From an uncultured Bacteroides sp. (GTDB taxonomy: Bacteria; Bacteroidota; Bacteroidia; Bacteroidales; Bacteroidaceae): a stretch of DNA of 64,000 bases. A program made the translations under genes and the position numbers. The DNA is taken from positions 124,001 to 188,000 of the forward strand of contig CAAFTU010000054.1 in assembly GCA_900766005.1 (NCBI GenBank). The letters run 5' to 3'. Below are positions 15,451 to 24,909 of the stretch, in pieces (position 1 is the first letter of the stretch; each line of letters opens with the position of its first letter). The notes beneath the pieces were generated by a model. It was not told where the DNA came from. It did no database searches and saw only the letters and a list, made by a program, of their open reading frames with translations.

Positions 15451-15918
15451 ATGTCACAGGAAATAGAACGAAAATTTTTGGTGGACGGCGAGTTTAAATC
15501 GCAAGCGTTTTCACACAGCCACATCGTGCAGGGATATATCAGCAGTGCCCGCGGGCGAACAGTCCGGGTACGTATCCGCGATGAACAAGGGTATCTCACC
15601 ATTAAGGGAGCTTCCAATGCTTCCGGCACCAGCCGCTATGAGTGGGAAAAAGAAATACCTTTGAATGAAGCCGAGGAACTGATGAAGCTGTGTGAACCGG
15701 GTGTCATAGACAAGACCCGCTATTTGGTGCGCAGCGGTCGGCATGTGTTCGAGGTAGACGAGTTTTACGGAGAGAACGAAGGACTTGTGATGGCTGAAGT
15801 CGAACTGGCCTCTGAAGACGAAGCTTTTGTGAAACCTGCTTTCATCGGAGAGGAAGTGACAGGCGATGTGCGCTATTACAATTCCCAATTGATGAAAAAA
15901 CCTTATTGCACCTGGTGA
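15451..15918 (+). CDS. CYTH domain protein (triphosphate tunnel metalloenzyme)
   Basis: Compact CYTH protein of 155 residues. The start at 15451 gives MSQEIERKFLV, with the family's ExExK metal/phosphate motif right at the N-terminus. Later strands carry the expected charged residues facing the tunnel: GRTVRVRIRDEQGYLTIKG, YEWEKEIP, VIDKTRYLV, FEVDEFYGENEGLVMAEVEL. Stand-alone bacterial members of this size hydrolyse inorganic triphosphate or similar compounds with Mg2+ or Mn2+; the exact substrate cannot be told from sequence. An upstream in-frame TTG would read through the terminator hairpin and is not credible. Confidence 0.9.
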   Translation: MSQEIERKFLVDGEFKSQAFSHSHIVQGYISSARGRTVRVRIRDEQGYLTIKGASNASGTSRYEWEKEIPLNEAEELMKLCEPGVIDKTRYLVRSGRHVFEVDEFYGENEGLVMAEVELASEDEAFVKPAFIGEEVTGDVRYYNSQLMKKPYCTW

Positions 15919-15967
15919 TGATTGGCGAATAAACTGTATATTTGCTTTTATCTAAAACGAACGGCGT

Positions 15968-17260
15968 ATGGAGAAGTTGTACAATTATGTTCCGCAAGAA
16001 TTGGCCACCTTCATCTTGGTGACCTTGTTTTCCCTGTTGATCGGCCTCTCGCAACGGCGCATCACGTTGAACCGGGAAGGTGAAAATACGCTGTTTGGCA
16101 CCGATCGTACTTTTACGTTTATCGGTATTTTAGGCTATCTGCTCTATATACTCGATCCCGATGGGCTGCATCTGTTCATGGGAGGTGGGCTGATATTGGG
16201 GGGATTGCTCGGCATGCACTACTACGTCAAGCAATCTCAGTTTCATGTCTTTGGTGTCACCACTATTATCATAGCCTTGATAACCTACTGTATGGCTCCG
16301 ATTGTGGCCACTCAGCCCTCGTGGTTTTATGTTACGGTCATTGTGACGGTGTTGCTGCTCACCGAACTGAAACACACATTCACCGAATTTGCCCAACGCA
16401 TGAAAAACGATGAGATGATAACGTTAGCCAAATTTCTGGCCATTAGCGGTATCATTCTGCCTATTCTGCCCAACAAGAATCTGATTCCTGAAATCAATCT
16501 GACCCCTTATAGTATTTGGTTGGCTACGGTAGTTGTTTCGGGCATCTCCTATTTGTCTTACCTGTTGAAACGCTATGTTTTTCGGGAGTCGGGCACCTTG
16601 GTTTCCGGCATCATCGGGGGATTGTATAGCAGCACAGCCACCATTTCCGTATTGGCCCGAAAAAGCCGGAAGACTTCCGATGAAGAAGCGACTGAATACG
16701 TGGCTGCCATGTTGCTGGCTGTCAGTATGATGTTTCTCCGATTCATGATTCTGATTCTGATATTCAGCCGGGAAATTTTCTTTGCTATCTATCCTTATTT
16801 GCTCACGATGGCTGTGATAACGGTTTTGGCAGCCTGGTTTGTCCATTCCCGCCGGAAACGTCCGTCCGGCCGCCCGGTGGAGGAGGAAGAGGATGACAGC
16901 AGCAACCCGCTGGAGTTTAAGGTGGCTCTGATTTTTGCTGTGCTCTTTGTTGTTTTCACTATTCTGACTCATTACACGTTGGTGTATGCCGGAACAGGTG
17001 GATTGAATCTCCTCTCTTTCGTGTCAGGTTTCAGTGATATTACTCCTTTCATTCTGAACTTGCTTCAGAATACCAGCCACGTGGCCGCTTCTGTAGTCAC
17101 AGCCTGCAGCATGCAAGCCATTATCAGTAACATCTTGGTGAATATGTGCTATGCTTTGTTTTTCTCAGGAAGGCAAAGCCGTCTTCGCCCGTGGATTCTG
17201 GGAGGCTTCGGAGCGGTGATAGCTTGCAACTTCCTGCTGTTGCTGTTTTTCTATCTGTAA
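15968..17260 (+). CDS. MgtC/SapB - DUF4010 membrane protein
   Basis: Integral membrane protein of 430 residues with about 11-12 hydrophobic segments. The N-terminal third is MgtC/SapB-like (LVTLFSLLIGLSQRRI, FGTDRTFTFIGILGYLL) and the rest is DUF4010, with SGIIGGLYSSTATISVLARKS in the middle. The loop around residues 296-315 is charged and acidic (PVEEEEDDSS). MgtC-type proteins are linked to Mg2+ stress and ATPase control in other bacteria, but the role of the long DUF4010 form is not known. It follows the CYTH gene by 49 bp on the same strand and is closed by the hairpin at 17320-17358. Confidence 0.87.
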   Translation: MEKLYNYVPQELATFILVTLFSLLIGLSQRRITLNREGENTLFGTDRTFTFIGILGYLLYILDPDGLHLFMGGGLILGGLLGMHYYVKQSQFHVFGVTTIIIALITYCMAPIVATQPSWFYVTVIVTVLLLTELKHTFTEFAQRMKNDEMITLAKFLAISGIILPILPNKNLIPEINLTPYSIWLATVVVSGISYLSYLLKRYVFRESGTLVSGIIGGLYSSTATISVLARKSRKTSDEEATEYVAAMLLAVSMMFLRFMILILIFSREIFFAIYPYLLTMAVITVLAAWFVHSRRKRPSGRPVEEEEDDSSNPLEFKVALIFAVLFVVFTILTHYTLVYAGTGGLNLLSFVSGFSDITPFILNLLQNTSHVAASVVTACSMQAIISNILVNMCYALFFSGRQSRLRPWILGGFGAVIACNFLLLLFFYL

Positions 17261-17319
17261 GTAACTCATACCCCGCATACGGATGAGGTGACGTATTTGG
17301 AGGTGAATATTAAATGCAA

Positions 17320-17358
17320 AAATCCCTCCTGCTGCATTCTTTGCGGCAGGAGGGATTT
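17320..17358. terminator. Terminator between convergent genes
   Basis: AAATCCCTCCTGC and GCAGGAGGGATTT form a perfect 13-bp stem around a 13-base loop. It lies 60 bp past the DUF4010 stop and 62 bp from the end of the convergent nuclease gene, so it may serve both. Confidence 0.75.
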
Positions 17359-17419
17359 CTATGAAGAGCGTTTCTTGAAAACGCATTGTTGTGGCGTTGC
17401 AACGAAAGCGGAGATCGGC

Positions 17420-18421
17420 TTATAATCCCCAGTCGCTCTTGTTATAGCTCTTTTCTACGGCTGTTTCTATTTCGTTGGGCAGGTTGGGGAAGAAGTTGAT
17501 ACCCGTCTTTTTCTCCAACTCAGCGATGGATACAGTATAGCTAGGATAGCTGTTGGAATTGCTGTATGCCTTGTGCTCCAGCCAAAAGCCTATCGCTTTA
17601 TATTGTCCGTTTTTCAGCCAAAGGAGTGCCATGAAGTAGTATTTAGGTACGGCAATCTTTTTATTTCCGTCGTGCAGATACTTCACGATTTGGTCATCAT
17701 TGATGGTTCCTCCTTTTACTACATACAGTGTATCCTGGTTGTTTTTGATGCCATGTCCCCATGACTGTACTTTCTTTTCCAAGCTATTCCAGATTCCCCC
17801 ATTGAATCCGTTTTGGATTTGCGGACTCATGTTCGACATGTAGAATGTCTGTTTGTTGGCTTCTACACTGTATTGTCTGTCGCTGGAAGCTACCAGGTGC
17901 CCACGGCTATAGCCTGAGTTTTTATATGAATTTTCATCCAACTGGTGAGCGGCAGGCAATTTGGGATCTTTGTTAAAACTTCCTTTTCTTCCAAGGTCAT
18001 TGTCCGGTGTGGCTGTGCTGAATGTAAAAGCCACCCAACGGGTGTGGTGCTTTTGGCAATCGTATTGGTAGCTGTAGGAAATCAAGTTCTTGCCATTCAC
18101 CGAAGTGGTGTGAGTGACAAACGGATAATTCTCTCCTGTCAGCAGTTCGGGCATTTCAATTCTGCCTGCATAGCCGGAAGGCTTTTCAGGATCCGGTTGC
18201 GGTTGAGGCTCCGGCTCCGGTTCCGGACTTGGATTTGGGTTAGGATTTGGATTCGGATTCGGGTTCGGGTTCGGTTCCGGTTTAGGTTTATCGGGGGTTG
18301 AACCGTTGATTTCTTCGTCTTCCACCGGTTCGCTCCATTCGTAAAACTCCTGCTCGCTGCAGGATACTGCCCAACTGAAGGTGGTGAATAAAATAACAAA
18401 TTTAAATAGATTCTTTATCAT
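17420..18421 (-). CDS. DNA/RNA non-specific endonuclease, lipoprotein with Pro-rich linker
   Basis: Exported beta-beta-alpha-metal nuclease of 333 residues. The signal ends in the lipobox AVSC (Cys at residue 21). An acidic stretch and a 40-residue linker of Asn-Pro, Glu-Pro and Gln-Pro dipeptides (about residues 44-82) hold the catalytic domain away from the membrane. The nuclease domain has SGYSRGHLVASSDR, which places the general base His as in Serratia nuclease (DRGH there, SRGH here), and FYMSNMSPQIQNGFNGGIW, which carries the metal-binding Asn. It cuts DNA and RNA without sequence choice in known relatives. It overlaps the upstream phosphodiesterase gene by 4 bp (ATGA), so the two are co-expressed. 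Confidence 0.93.
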   Translation of the reverse strand: MIKNLFKFVILFTTFSWAVSCSEQEFYEWSEPVEDEEINGSTPDKPKPEPNPNPNPNPNPNPNPSPEPEPEPQPQPDPEKPSGYAGRIEMPELLTGENYPFVTHTTSVNGKNLISYSYQYDCQKHHTRWVAFTFSTATPDNDLGRKGSFNKDPKLPAAHQLDENSYKNSGYSRGHLVASSDRQYSVEANKQTFYMSNMSPQIQNGFNGGIWNSLEKKVQSWGHGIKNNQDTLYVVKGGTINDDQIVKYLHDGNKKIAVPKYYFMALLWLKNGQYKAIGFWLEHKAYSNSNSYPSYTVSIAELEKKTGINFFPNLPNEIETAVEKSYNKSDWGL

Positions 18422-19443
18422 TTCACTTCTTTAATTAGATAAATAATAGTCGGTAAGTGGTCGCTGTATCCGTTTAACCACACGCCGCCAGCATGCGTAC
18501 GCTTGGGATAGCCTTTGTATTTTCCTTCCGTCTGGAACATAAAGTCGCGGCGGAAAATTTCATGCTTGAAGTATTTCAGCGTACTGCGGTCTTTGCCCAG
18601 CAAGTTGCCTGTAAACACAATCTGGTCGAACAGATTCCATTTGCCTCTGTACATCAGTGTGCCGTAGCCCTTCTTCAAGGTGTCCCACCAGGGATTATAT
18701 AAATCTGTCGGACCTGCATCCTGCTGTTTTCTCTTAGCGCCGAGCACTACAGCCATGCTCTTGTCCATCGGGTCGTCGTTCATATCTCCCATGATGACGA
18801 TTTTGGCAGCAGAATCAAGATTCAGCAGAGAGTCCTTGATAGCTCTTACCTGTTCGGCTGCCCGTTCGCGAGCGGGAGAAGCCGCTCCTCTGGAGGGCCA
18901 GTGATTCACAATGAAATGCATCTTTTCGCCTGCCAACTTGCCGCTTGCAATCAGGAAGCCGCGTGTTTTATGCACCGTGTCGTTGATATAGACATAAGGC
19001 ACCAGCTTGCTGTCTTCCAGTTCGAACAGTTTGGGGTTGTAGAAGAACGCACAATCCACACCGCGGCGGTCTTCTCCTTCATAGTGCACAATCTCATAGC
19101 CCCTCTTGGCCAGTGAAGGCTGCTTCAGCACATCTTCCAACACGCGTCGGTTTTCAATTTCCGACACACCGATGATGGCAGGTCCCATGGGCAATTTGTC
19201 GGTGGCCAGCTGGCTTAGTACGTCGGCCATGTTTTTCAGCTTAGCCTGATACTTCATGGTGTTCCATTTATTCTTTCCGTCGGGGAGATACTCAAAATCA
19301 TTTTTCCCTGCGTCATGAATCGTGTCGAACAGATTCTCTAAATTGTAAAAGGCTGCACTATAAACGGCAAATCTTTTTTCCTGTCCGTAAACAATTAGGA
19401 CAAAGAAAAAAAGTACCCCCAAGGTCATTAAACTCTTTTTCAT
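18418..19443 (-). CDS. Exported endonuclease/exonuclease/phosphatase family protein
   Basis: EEP-fold (DNase I-like) enzyme of 341 residues with a cleavable signal peptide (MKKSLMTLGVLFFFVLIVYGQ), so it acts in the periplasm or outside. Catalytic motifs in order: NLENLFD (Asn, metal), GVSEIENR (Glu, metal), HFIVNHWPSR (His and Asn), VIMGDMNDDP (Asp and Asn) and GYSDHLP (Asp and His dyad). I took the ATG at 19443, since an upstream start would precede the signal by 16 residues. It is the first gene of a pair with the non-specific nuclease and divergent from a TonB receptor, which fits breakdown of extracellular nucleic acid. Confidence 0.92.
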   Translation of the reverse strand: MKKSLMTLGVLFFFVLIVYGQEKRFAVYSAAFYNLENLFDTIHDAGKNDFEYLPDGKNKWNTMKYQAKLKNMADVLSQLATDKLPMGPAIIGVSEIENRRVLEDVLKQPSLAKRGYEIVHYEGEDRRGVDCAFFYNPKLFELEDSKLVPYVYINDTVHKTRGFLIASGKLAGEKMHFIVNHWPSRGAASPARERAAEQVRAIKDSLLNLDSAAKIVIMGDMNDDPMDKSMAVVLGAKRKQQDAGPTDLYNPWWDTLKKGYGTLMYRGKWNLFDQIVFTGNLLGKDRSTLKYFKHEIFRRDFMFQTEGKYKGYPKRTHAGGVWLNGYSDHLPTIIYLIKEVK

Positions 19444-19590
19444 GATTAAAAAACTTTTTTTTAAGTGGGTTATTTGTAATCGGAATGACAAATATCTAAA
19501 AAGAAAATGGAAAAACCGCCATTTTGCCCTCTTTTTTGTTGGAAATGTATTGATAATTGTAGAATTCTTTGTTAATTTGCCTTTTCCCTG

Positions 19591-19620
19591 TTTCAGAGGT
19601 ATTACGGAATACTATCTTTT
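19591..19620 (+). promoter_or_regulatory. Candidate promoter of the TonB receptor operon
   Basis: TTTC at 19591-19594 and TATCTTTT at 19613-19620 with an 18-bp spacer resemble the Bacteroidetes boxes with one mismatch each. It is 22 bp before the receptor ATG. I found no equally good box for the divergent nuclease pair. Confidence 0.4.
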
Positions 19621-19642
19621 AAATATAAATATAAATAAAATT

Positions 19643-22174
19643 ATGAAACAACGACTAGGGTTAGCAATTGTGCTGTTTTGTTTATTCCCTTCTCTGTTTG
19701 CACAGCAGAAAAACAAACAAAACTCCCGTGAAGACAATGCTTCTTTCATGTTCACAGAGTCGCAGTTGGGTGAAGACGACGAATCGGCTCAAAGTACATC
19801 CGCATTGGTTACTTCCAACAATGATGTTTATCTGTCAAACGTTGGCTATCTGTTCAGCCCGATGAGGTTCCGTGTGAGAGGATACGACTCTCAGTACAGC
19901 GACATGTACATTAACGGAGCTTGGTTTAATGATGCCGAAACTGGACGTTTCAGCTACGGGCTGATTGGCGGCATGAATGATGCCACCCGAAACAAGGAAG
20001 GAATCGGTCCTTTTGAAATCAACAACTTTACGTTTGGTGCCATTGGCGGGGCTACTAACATCAACTTGCGTGCCAGCCAGTATGCAGCCGGCTCCAAGCT
20101 GACACTCTCGGGTGCTAACCGTAACTACATTCTCCGGGGTATGTTTACTCATTCTACCGGTCTGATGAAGAACGGATGGGCCTTTACGGGTTCGGTGGGT
20201 TACCGTTGGGGTAACAACGGAAACATCGAGGGTATCAACTACAATTCGCTCTCTTATTTTTTGTCGGCCGAAAAGGTGTTCAACGAACGTCACAGCCTTT
20301 CGTTTGCCACTTGGGGCTCACCCACAGAACGGGGACAACAAATGGCCTCTACCGAAGAAGCCTACTATCTGGCCAACAGCCACTATTACAACCCGAACTG
20401 GGGGTATCAGAACGGAGAAAAACGCAACTCCCGCATTGTGCGCCAGTTTGAACCGTCGGCTGTGCTTTCTTGGGATTTCAAAATAGATGATACAAAGAAA
20501 TTGACTACAAGTGCCGGATTCAAGTATTCTAACTATGGCAAGAGTGCACTGGGATGGAACGGTAATGCAGCCGACCCCCGTCCGGACTACTATAAGAACA
20601 TGCCGAGCAACGTGTTTGATGTATGGAACGAAGTTCCTACCAACGAGCAGTTGCAGCAGTTCAATGCTCTGACCGATCTTTGGAAGAACAACAAGGCTTT
20701 CCGTCAGGTAGACTGGGATGCCATGTATCTGGCCAACAAAAATGCCAATGCATTAGGCAAGGAAGCTCTCTACTATGTAGAAGAACGTCACAACGACCAG
20801 ATTGCGTTCAACTTCAACTCCGTGTTCAATCATCAGTGGAACGACCGCAACAGCTACGTGGCTGGTATCTCGTTCAACACTACGAAGGGTATGCATTACA
20901 AGAAGATGAAGGACCTGTTGGGTGCTAACCTTTATATTGATGTTGACAAGTTTGCCGTACGCGACCACGGAGCGAATTCAACGATGGCTCAGAACGACTT
21001 GATGAACCCCAACCGTCGCATCGGTGAGGGTGATAAGTTTGGTTATGACTACAATATTTTCGTAAACAAGGAAAATGCATGGGTGCGCTACCAAGGCAAC
21101 GACGGCGGTTCGCTCCATTATTTCCTCGGCGGACAGATCGGTTCTACTCAGATTTTCCGTGACGGTTTGATGCGCAACGGTCGTGCTCCTCAGAAATCTC
21201 TGGGCAGCAGCGGTACAGCCAAGTTCCTGGAAGGCGGTGTGAAAGCCGGTTTGAACTGGGCTATCAACGGTAACCATTCTTTCTCGCTCAATGCCGGATA
21301 CGAAGAACGGGCTCCGTTGGCCTACAATGCTTTCATTGCTCCGCGTATCAAGAATGATTTCGTGAAAGACTTGAAGACGGAACGTATCTTTGGCGGGGAT
21401 TTGACTTACCACTTCAATACTCCTTGGGTGATGGGACGTATCACCGGTTATTACACCCGTTTCCAGAATCAGGTGGAAATGGATGCCTTCTACAACGACA
21501 GTGAGGCCCGCTTTACTTATCTTTCTATGAACAATGTAGAGAAGGAACATTGGGGCGTGGAAGCAGCGGCTACTTTCAAGCTGACAAGCAACCTTTCTTT
21601 GACTGCACTGGCTACTTGGAGTGATATGCAGTATATGAACAACCCCAATGCGGTGATGACTTACGAGAGTGAAAGCGAATCATCGGCCGATCGTGTGTAT
21701 GCCAAAGGTATGCACGGCAACGGTACTCCTTTGTCGGCCTACAGCCTTGGCTTGGACTATAGCATCAATGGCTGGTTCTTCAACCTTACTGGTAATTACT
21801 ACCACCGTGTGTACATCGACTTCTCCAGCTACCGTCGTTTGGAAAGCGTGCTGCAGCAGGTAGGCGGCATCGGTGTGGATGGCAATGGTAACAAGGTGGT
21901 GAATGTACCTTCACAGGAACGCTTCGACGGCGGATTTATGCTTGATGCTTCTATCGGTAAGTTTATCCGTCTGCGCAACGGCAAGAGCTTGAGCTTGAAC
22001 CTGAACCTGACGAACATCACCAACAATACCGACCTCCGTACGGGTGGTTTCGAACAAAACCGAGGTGATTTGAAGCAGGATGGTACAGAGAGAAGCTACA
22101 AATTCTCCAAGAACTCGAAGTATTTCTATGCCTTCCCGTTCAATGCTTTCTTGAACATCGGCTATAGATTCTAA
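19643..22174 (+). CDS. TonB-dependent outer membrane receptor (nuclease-linked)
   Basis: Outer membrane beta-barrel of 843 residues. The ATG at 19643 gives MKQRLGLAIVLFCLFPSLFAQQ, a clear signal peptide; the frame is open further upstream, but that would hide the signal. After an acidic N-terminal stretch comes a plug-like region (VGYLFSPMRFRVRGYDSQYSDMY) without the carboxypeptidase-like extension of SusC proteins. Many amphipathic strands and aromatic belts follow, and the end is YAFPFNAFLNIGYRF, with a terminal Phe as in BamA substrates. No SusD partner follows. Instead there are a DUF5689 lipoprotein and a large lipoprotein, and two nucleases read away from the same intergenic gap. Cargo unknown; nucleic-acid fragments are my inference. 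Confidence 0.88.
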   Translation: MKQRLGLAIVLFCLFPSLFAQQKNKQNSREDNASFMFTESQLGEDDESAQSTSALVTSNNDVYLSNVGYLFSPMRFRVRGYDSQYSDMYINGAWFNDAETGRFSYGLIGGMNDATRNKEGIGPFEINNFTFGAIGGATNINLRASQYAAGSKLTLSGANRNYILRGMFTHSTGLMKNGWAFTGSVGYRWGNNGNIEGINYNSLSYFLSAEKVFNERHSLSFATWGSPTERGQQMASTEEAYYLANSHYYNPNWGYQNGEKRNSRIVRQFEPSAVLSWDFKIDDTKKLTTSAGFKYSNYGKSALGWNGNAADPRPDYYKNMPSNVFDVWNEVPTNEQLQQFNALTDLWKNNKAFRQVDWDAMYLANKNANALGKEALYYVEERHNDQIAFNFNSVFNHQWNDRNSYVAGISFNTTKGMHYKKMKDLLGANLYIDVDKFAVRDHGANSTMAQNDLMNPNRRIGEGDKFGYDYNIFVNKENAWVRYQGNDGGSLHYFLGGQIGSTQIFRDGLMRNGRAPQKSLGSSGTAKFLEGGVKAGLNWAINGNHSFSLNAGYEERAPLAYNAFIAPRIKNDFVKDLKTERIFGGDLTYHFNTPWVMGRITGYYTRFQNQVEMDAFYNDSEARFTYLSMNNVEKEHWGVEAAATFKLTSNLSLTALATWSDMQYMNNPNAVMTYESESESSADRVYAKGMHGNGTPLSAYSLGLDYSINGWFFNLTGNYYHRVYIDFSSYRRLESVLQQVGGIGVDGNGNKVVNVPSQERFDGGFMLDASIGKFIRLRNGKSLSLNLNLTNITNNTDLRTGGFEQNRGDLKQDGTERSYKFSKNSKYFYAFPFNAFLNIGYRF

Positions 22175-22210
22175 AGGAAGTATGATTATCCATCCAAAAA
22201 GAAAAGAAAA

Positions 22211-23065
22211 ATGATTATGAAGAAATTTTTATCCATATTGAGTGCTGCATTGCTGTTGTGTGGCGTAGGATTCACCTCCTGCGACAACTGGGATGAACCG
22301 GTGACCGGCAATGCGTTTGGCAACAACAATATCCGTGAAGGTCGCACGATTTCGATTGCTGCGTTGAAAGAACTCTACACGGATGTGATTCAAGGTGATA
22401 AACAGTATCAGGAAATCACAGGTACTGCCCGTATTGAGGGTGTGGTGATTGGCGATGATGAATCGGGTAATATCTATTCGCAAATCATTGTGGCCGACGA
22501 AACGGGAGCCATTGTGGTAAGTATTAATAAGAGTGGCTTGTATGCCTTTACTCCTGTGGGACAGAAAGTGGTGATTGATTGCAAGGGATTGCACATCGGT
22601 GGCTACGGACAGCAGGCACAGTTGGGCGTTCCCTACAATGGTTCGATTGGTCGTATGCCTATCTACGTGTGGGAACAGCATGTTCGTTTGCTTGGCGAAC
22701 CGAAACTGTATTACGAAGAACTGAAACCGCTGGTTATCGAGTCGGCAGAAGCATTGAAGCAGCTCGACAAGAAGAACGCTCCGTTGCTGGTTACTTTTAA
22801 GGGTGTGACGATTCCTAATGCAGAAGGCGGCAAGGTTTATGCATCGGAGGACGACAAACCGTTTGATAAGGCCACTTTCGTGGAACATGACATGAAGTTT
22901 GTTGATGGGGGAGCCTGCGCTCCGCTTCACACCAGTCCGTATGCTCATTTTGCAGACGAGAAGTTGCCGAAGGGTGAACTGAATGTAACTGGTATTCTGG
23001 CTAATTTCAAAGGTCAGTGGCAGCTGGTGGTTCGCACACTCGACGATGTGAAAAGAATTAAATAA
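22211..23065 (+). CDS. DUF5689 domain lipoprotein
   Basis: Lipoprotein of 284 residues. The signal ends FTSCDNWDEP (Cys at about residue 24). The body matches the DUF5689 pattern: SIAALKELYTDVIQGDKQYQEITG, then an OB-fold-like strand set (ARIEGVVIGDDESGNIYSQ, VIDCKGLHIGGYGQ) and a C-terminal repeat of the same theme (LNVTGILANFKGQWQLVVR). DUF5689 proteins often accompany TonB receptors and exported nucleases in Bacteroidetes, and OB-like folds commonly bind nucleic acids or sugars. That suggests a substrate-binding surface lipoprotein, an inference. It follows the receptor by 36 bp; a second ATG at 22217 is an alternative start. Confidence 0.83.
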   Translation: MIMKKFLSILSAALLLCGVGFTSCDNWDEPVTGNAFGNNNIREGRTISIAALKELYTDVIQGDKQYQEITGTARIEGVVIGDDESGNIYSQIIVADETGAIVVSINKSGLYAFTPVGQKVVIDCKGLHIGGYGQQAQLGVPYNGSIGRMPIYVWEQHVRLLGEPKLYYEELKPLVIESAEALKQLDKKNAPLLVTFKGVTIPNAEGGKVYASEDDKPFDKATFVEHDMKFVDGGACAPLHTSPYAHFADEKLPKGELNVTGILANFKGQWQLVVRTLDDVKRIK

Positions 23066-23088
23066 TTACTGAACAACAAAATAGAATA

Positions 23089-24885
23089 ATGAATATGAAA
23101 AAGATTCTAAATGCTTTATTCGTAGCACTCTTGGCAGTGTTTACATTTAGCTCATGTAGCGACGTGCCTGCACCGTACGAGATTCTTGAACCGGGCAGTG
23201 GAAATCAAGGTGGTATGCAGGGTGGAGATGCTGCTAATCCATTTGGGTTGGATGCTAGTAATCCAGTAAATGATTTCTCGGCAGATTTTGAAGAGCAGCC
23301 GGACTTTACTCCTGATGGTAAGTTTGATTCTAACTTGAACTATGATTATGAATTGGTCGGTTGGAAAAACGTGGCAGAAGTAGGTGATCGTAAGTGGACA
23401 GGTGTTGTGTTTAAAAGTGGTGAAAAGTATTTGCGCGCAAGTTCCAACAAAGGTAAAGAAGCTTCTTACACTTCATGGTTTATTTCACCTGCGTTTAATG
23501 TAGAGCAAATTAAGGATAAGACTGTATCTTTCGACTGTGCCGGTGCATTTTTTTATCAGACAACTACTTTGAAGGTATACTTCTTGGAATTGGTTGATGG
23601 TGTAATGAAGAAAACTCCATTGCCTGTGAATGGCATTCCGACTTCAGGTGAAAACTACAAATGGGTGAAGGGTATTAATGTAGATTTGAAAGATTTTGCC
23701 GGTAAGGTTGGTTTTATTGGTTTTGAATACGTGGGTGAAGGTGGTGAGAAGAAGTCTACTACTTACACGTTAGATAACATTAAGTGTGGTAAGGCTGAAG
23801 CTCAACCGGAAAAGCCACAACCGGAAAAGCCGCAAGAAACAGTGGTGGTAACCAACGACAAACCATTCTCTGCAACTTTTGCAACGACTGAAGACGGATT
23901 TATCGCTGATGATGTAACCATCGATCCTGCTTTGAGTTATGTTTGGAAACACGATGCTGGTCGTGGCCAGTTCAAGGCTTCTGCAAGCAAGAAGGATGCA
24001 AGTGGTCAGTATGTAAACTATGTAACAGAAAGCTTGCTGAAATCTCCGTTGTTGGATTTGACAGCTTTGACTAAAGTGGTTCTTACTTTTGATCACTTTA
24101 CAAACTTTATGAAAGGTGCCGACAACAAGCAATACTTCTCAGTTCAAGTACAAGAAGAAGGTCAGACTACTTGGGAAGCAGTAGCTATTCCTACTTATCC
24201 TGCTAAAGATGGTTATGATTTTGTAGCTTCTGGTGATATGGATTTGAGCAAGTATGCTGGTAAGAAGATCGTGGTTGCTTTCAAATATACAAGCGATGCG
24301 AAAGCTGCGGGTACTTGGGGCTTGAAGAATGTGAAAGTTTGTAATGGCGAAGGTGGTGGCCAACAAGGTGGTGGCGACCAAGGAGGTCAGACCGATCCTC
24401 AGAAGCCGGCTGATTCAACTTTGAAGAACCTTAGCTTTGAAACTTGGGCAAACAAGGCACCCGAAGGTTGGGGTACAAGCAAAGTAAACAGCGTGACGTT
24501 CTCTGAAAGTACTGATGCATACGATGGCACTAAATCAGTTCTTTTGAAAGGTGATACACAGAACAAGCGTTTTGCTTCAGACGCGTTGAAATTGGCTGAA
24601 GGTACTTATACTTTGACTGTTTACGCAAAGAAAGCAGCAGGTAACGGTGGTAAAATCCGTTTGGGATATGTTCCTTTGAAAGCTGATGGAGCTGCTGAAA
24701 GCAACCAGGCTTATAAATATCTGACTGACGCAACAGCTGTAACAGATGCTTGGACTGCATACTCTGCTGAATTTACAGTAGACGCTGCACTTGCTGCTAA
24801 AAACATGTCTGTTTTCGTAGCTAGCGGTAAGAGTGGTAACGGAAATGATTTCTTGATTGATAAGATTTCATTGACTAAGAAATAA
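23089..24885 (+). CDS. Multidomain surface lipoprotein (choice-of-anchor J-like)
   Basis: Exported lipoprotein of 598 residues with lipobox FSSC (Cys at about residue 23). Two similar beta-sandwich units follow (about 60-240 and 255-420), each with a DFSADFEE/PFSATFATTED start, a SWFISPAF or SLLKSPLLDL strand and a closing IGFEYVGEG or VVAFKYTSD strand. This is the choice-of-anchor J pattern. A third, carbohydrate-binding-like module occupies about 445-598 (LKNLSFETWANKAPEGW, FLIDKISLTKK). Linkers are Gly/Gln- and Pro/Lys-rich. There is no type IX secretion tail. Codons are T-ending and A-rich compared with its neighbours, as in highly expressed surface genes. Last gene of the receptor operon, closed by a strong terminator. 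Confidence 0.78.
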   Translation: MNMKKILNALFVALLAVFTFSSCSDVPAPYEILEPGSGNQGGMQGGDAANPFGLDASNPVNDFSADFEEQPDFTPDGKFDSNLNYDYELVGWKNVAEVGDRKWTGVVFKSGEKYLRASSNKGKEASYTSWFISPAFNVEQIKDKTVSFDCAGAFFYQTTTLKVYFLELVDGVMKKTPLPVNGIPTSGENYKWVKGINVDLKDFAGKVGFIGFEYVGEGGEKKSTTYTLDNIKCGKAEAQPEKPQPEKPQETVVVTNDKPFSATFATTEDGFIADDVTIDPALSYVWKHDAGRGQFKASASKKDASGQYVNYVTESLLKSPLLDLTALTKVVLTFDHFTNFMKGADNKQYFSVQVQEEGQTTWEAVAIPTYPAKDGYDFVASGDMDLSKYAGKKIVVAFKYTSDAKAAGTWGLKNVKVCNGEGGGQQGGGDQGGQTDPQKPADSTLKNLSFETWANKAPEGWGTSKVNSVTFSESTDAYDGTKSVLLKGDTQNKRFASDALKLAEGTYTLTVYAKKAAGNGGKIRLGYVPLKADGAAESNQAYKYLTDATAVTDAWTAYSAEFTVDAALAAKNMSVFVASGKSGNGNDFLIDKISLTKK

Positions 24886-24909
24886 TCCATAAAAAATGGA
24901 TGAGGAGAG

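Noticed and set aside
23089..24885. Type IX secretion C-terminal domain in the surface lipoprotein
   Set aside because: The protein ends in a beta-sandwich strand (IDKISLTKK) without the T9SS tail motifs, and it already has a lipoprotein signal.
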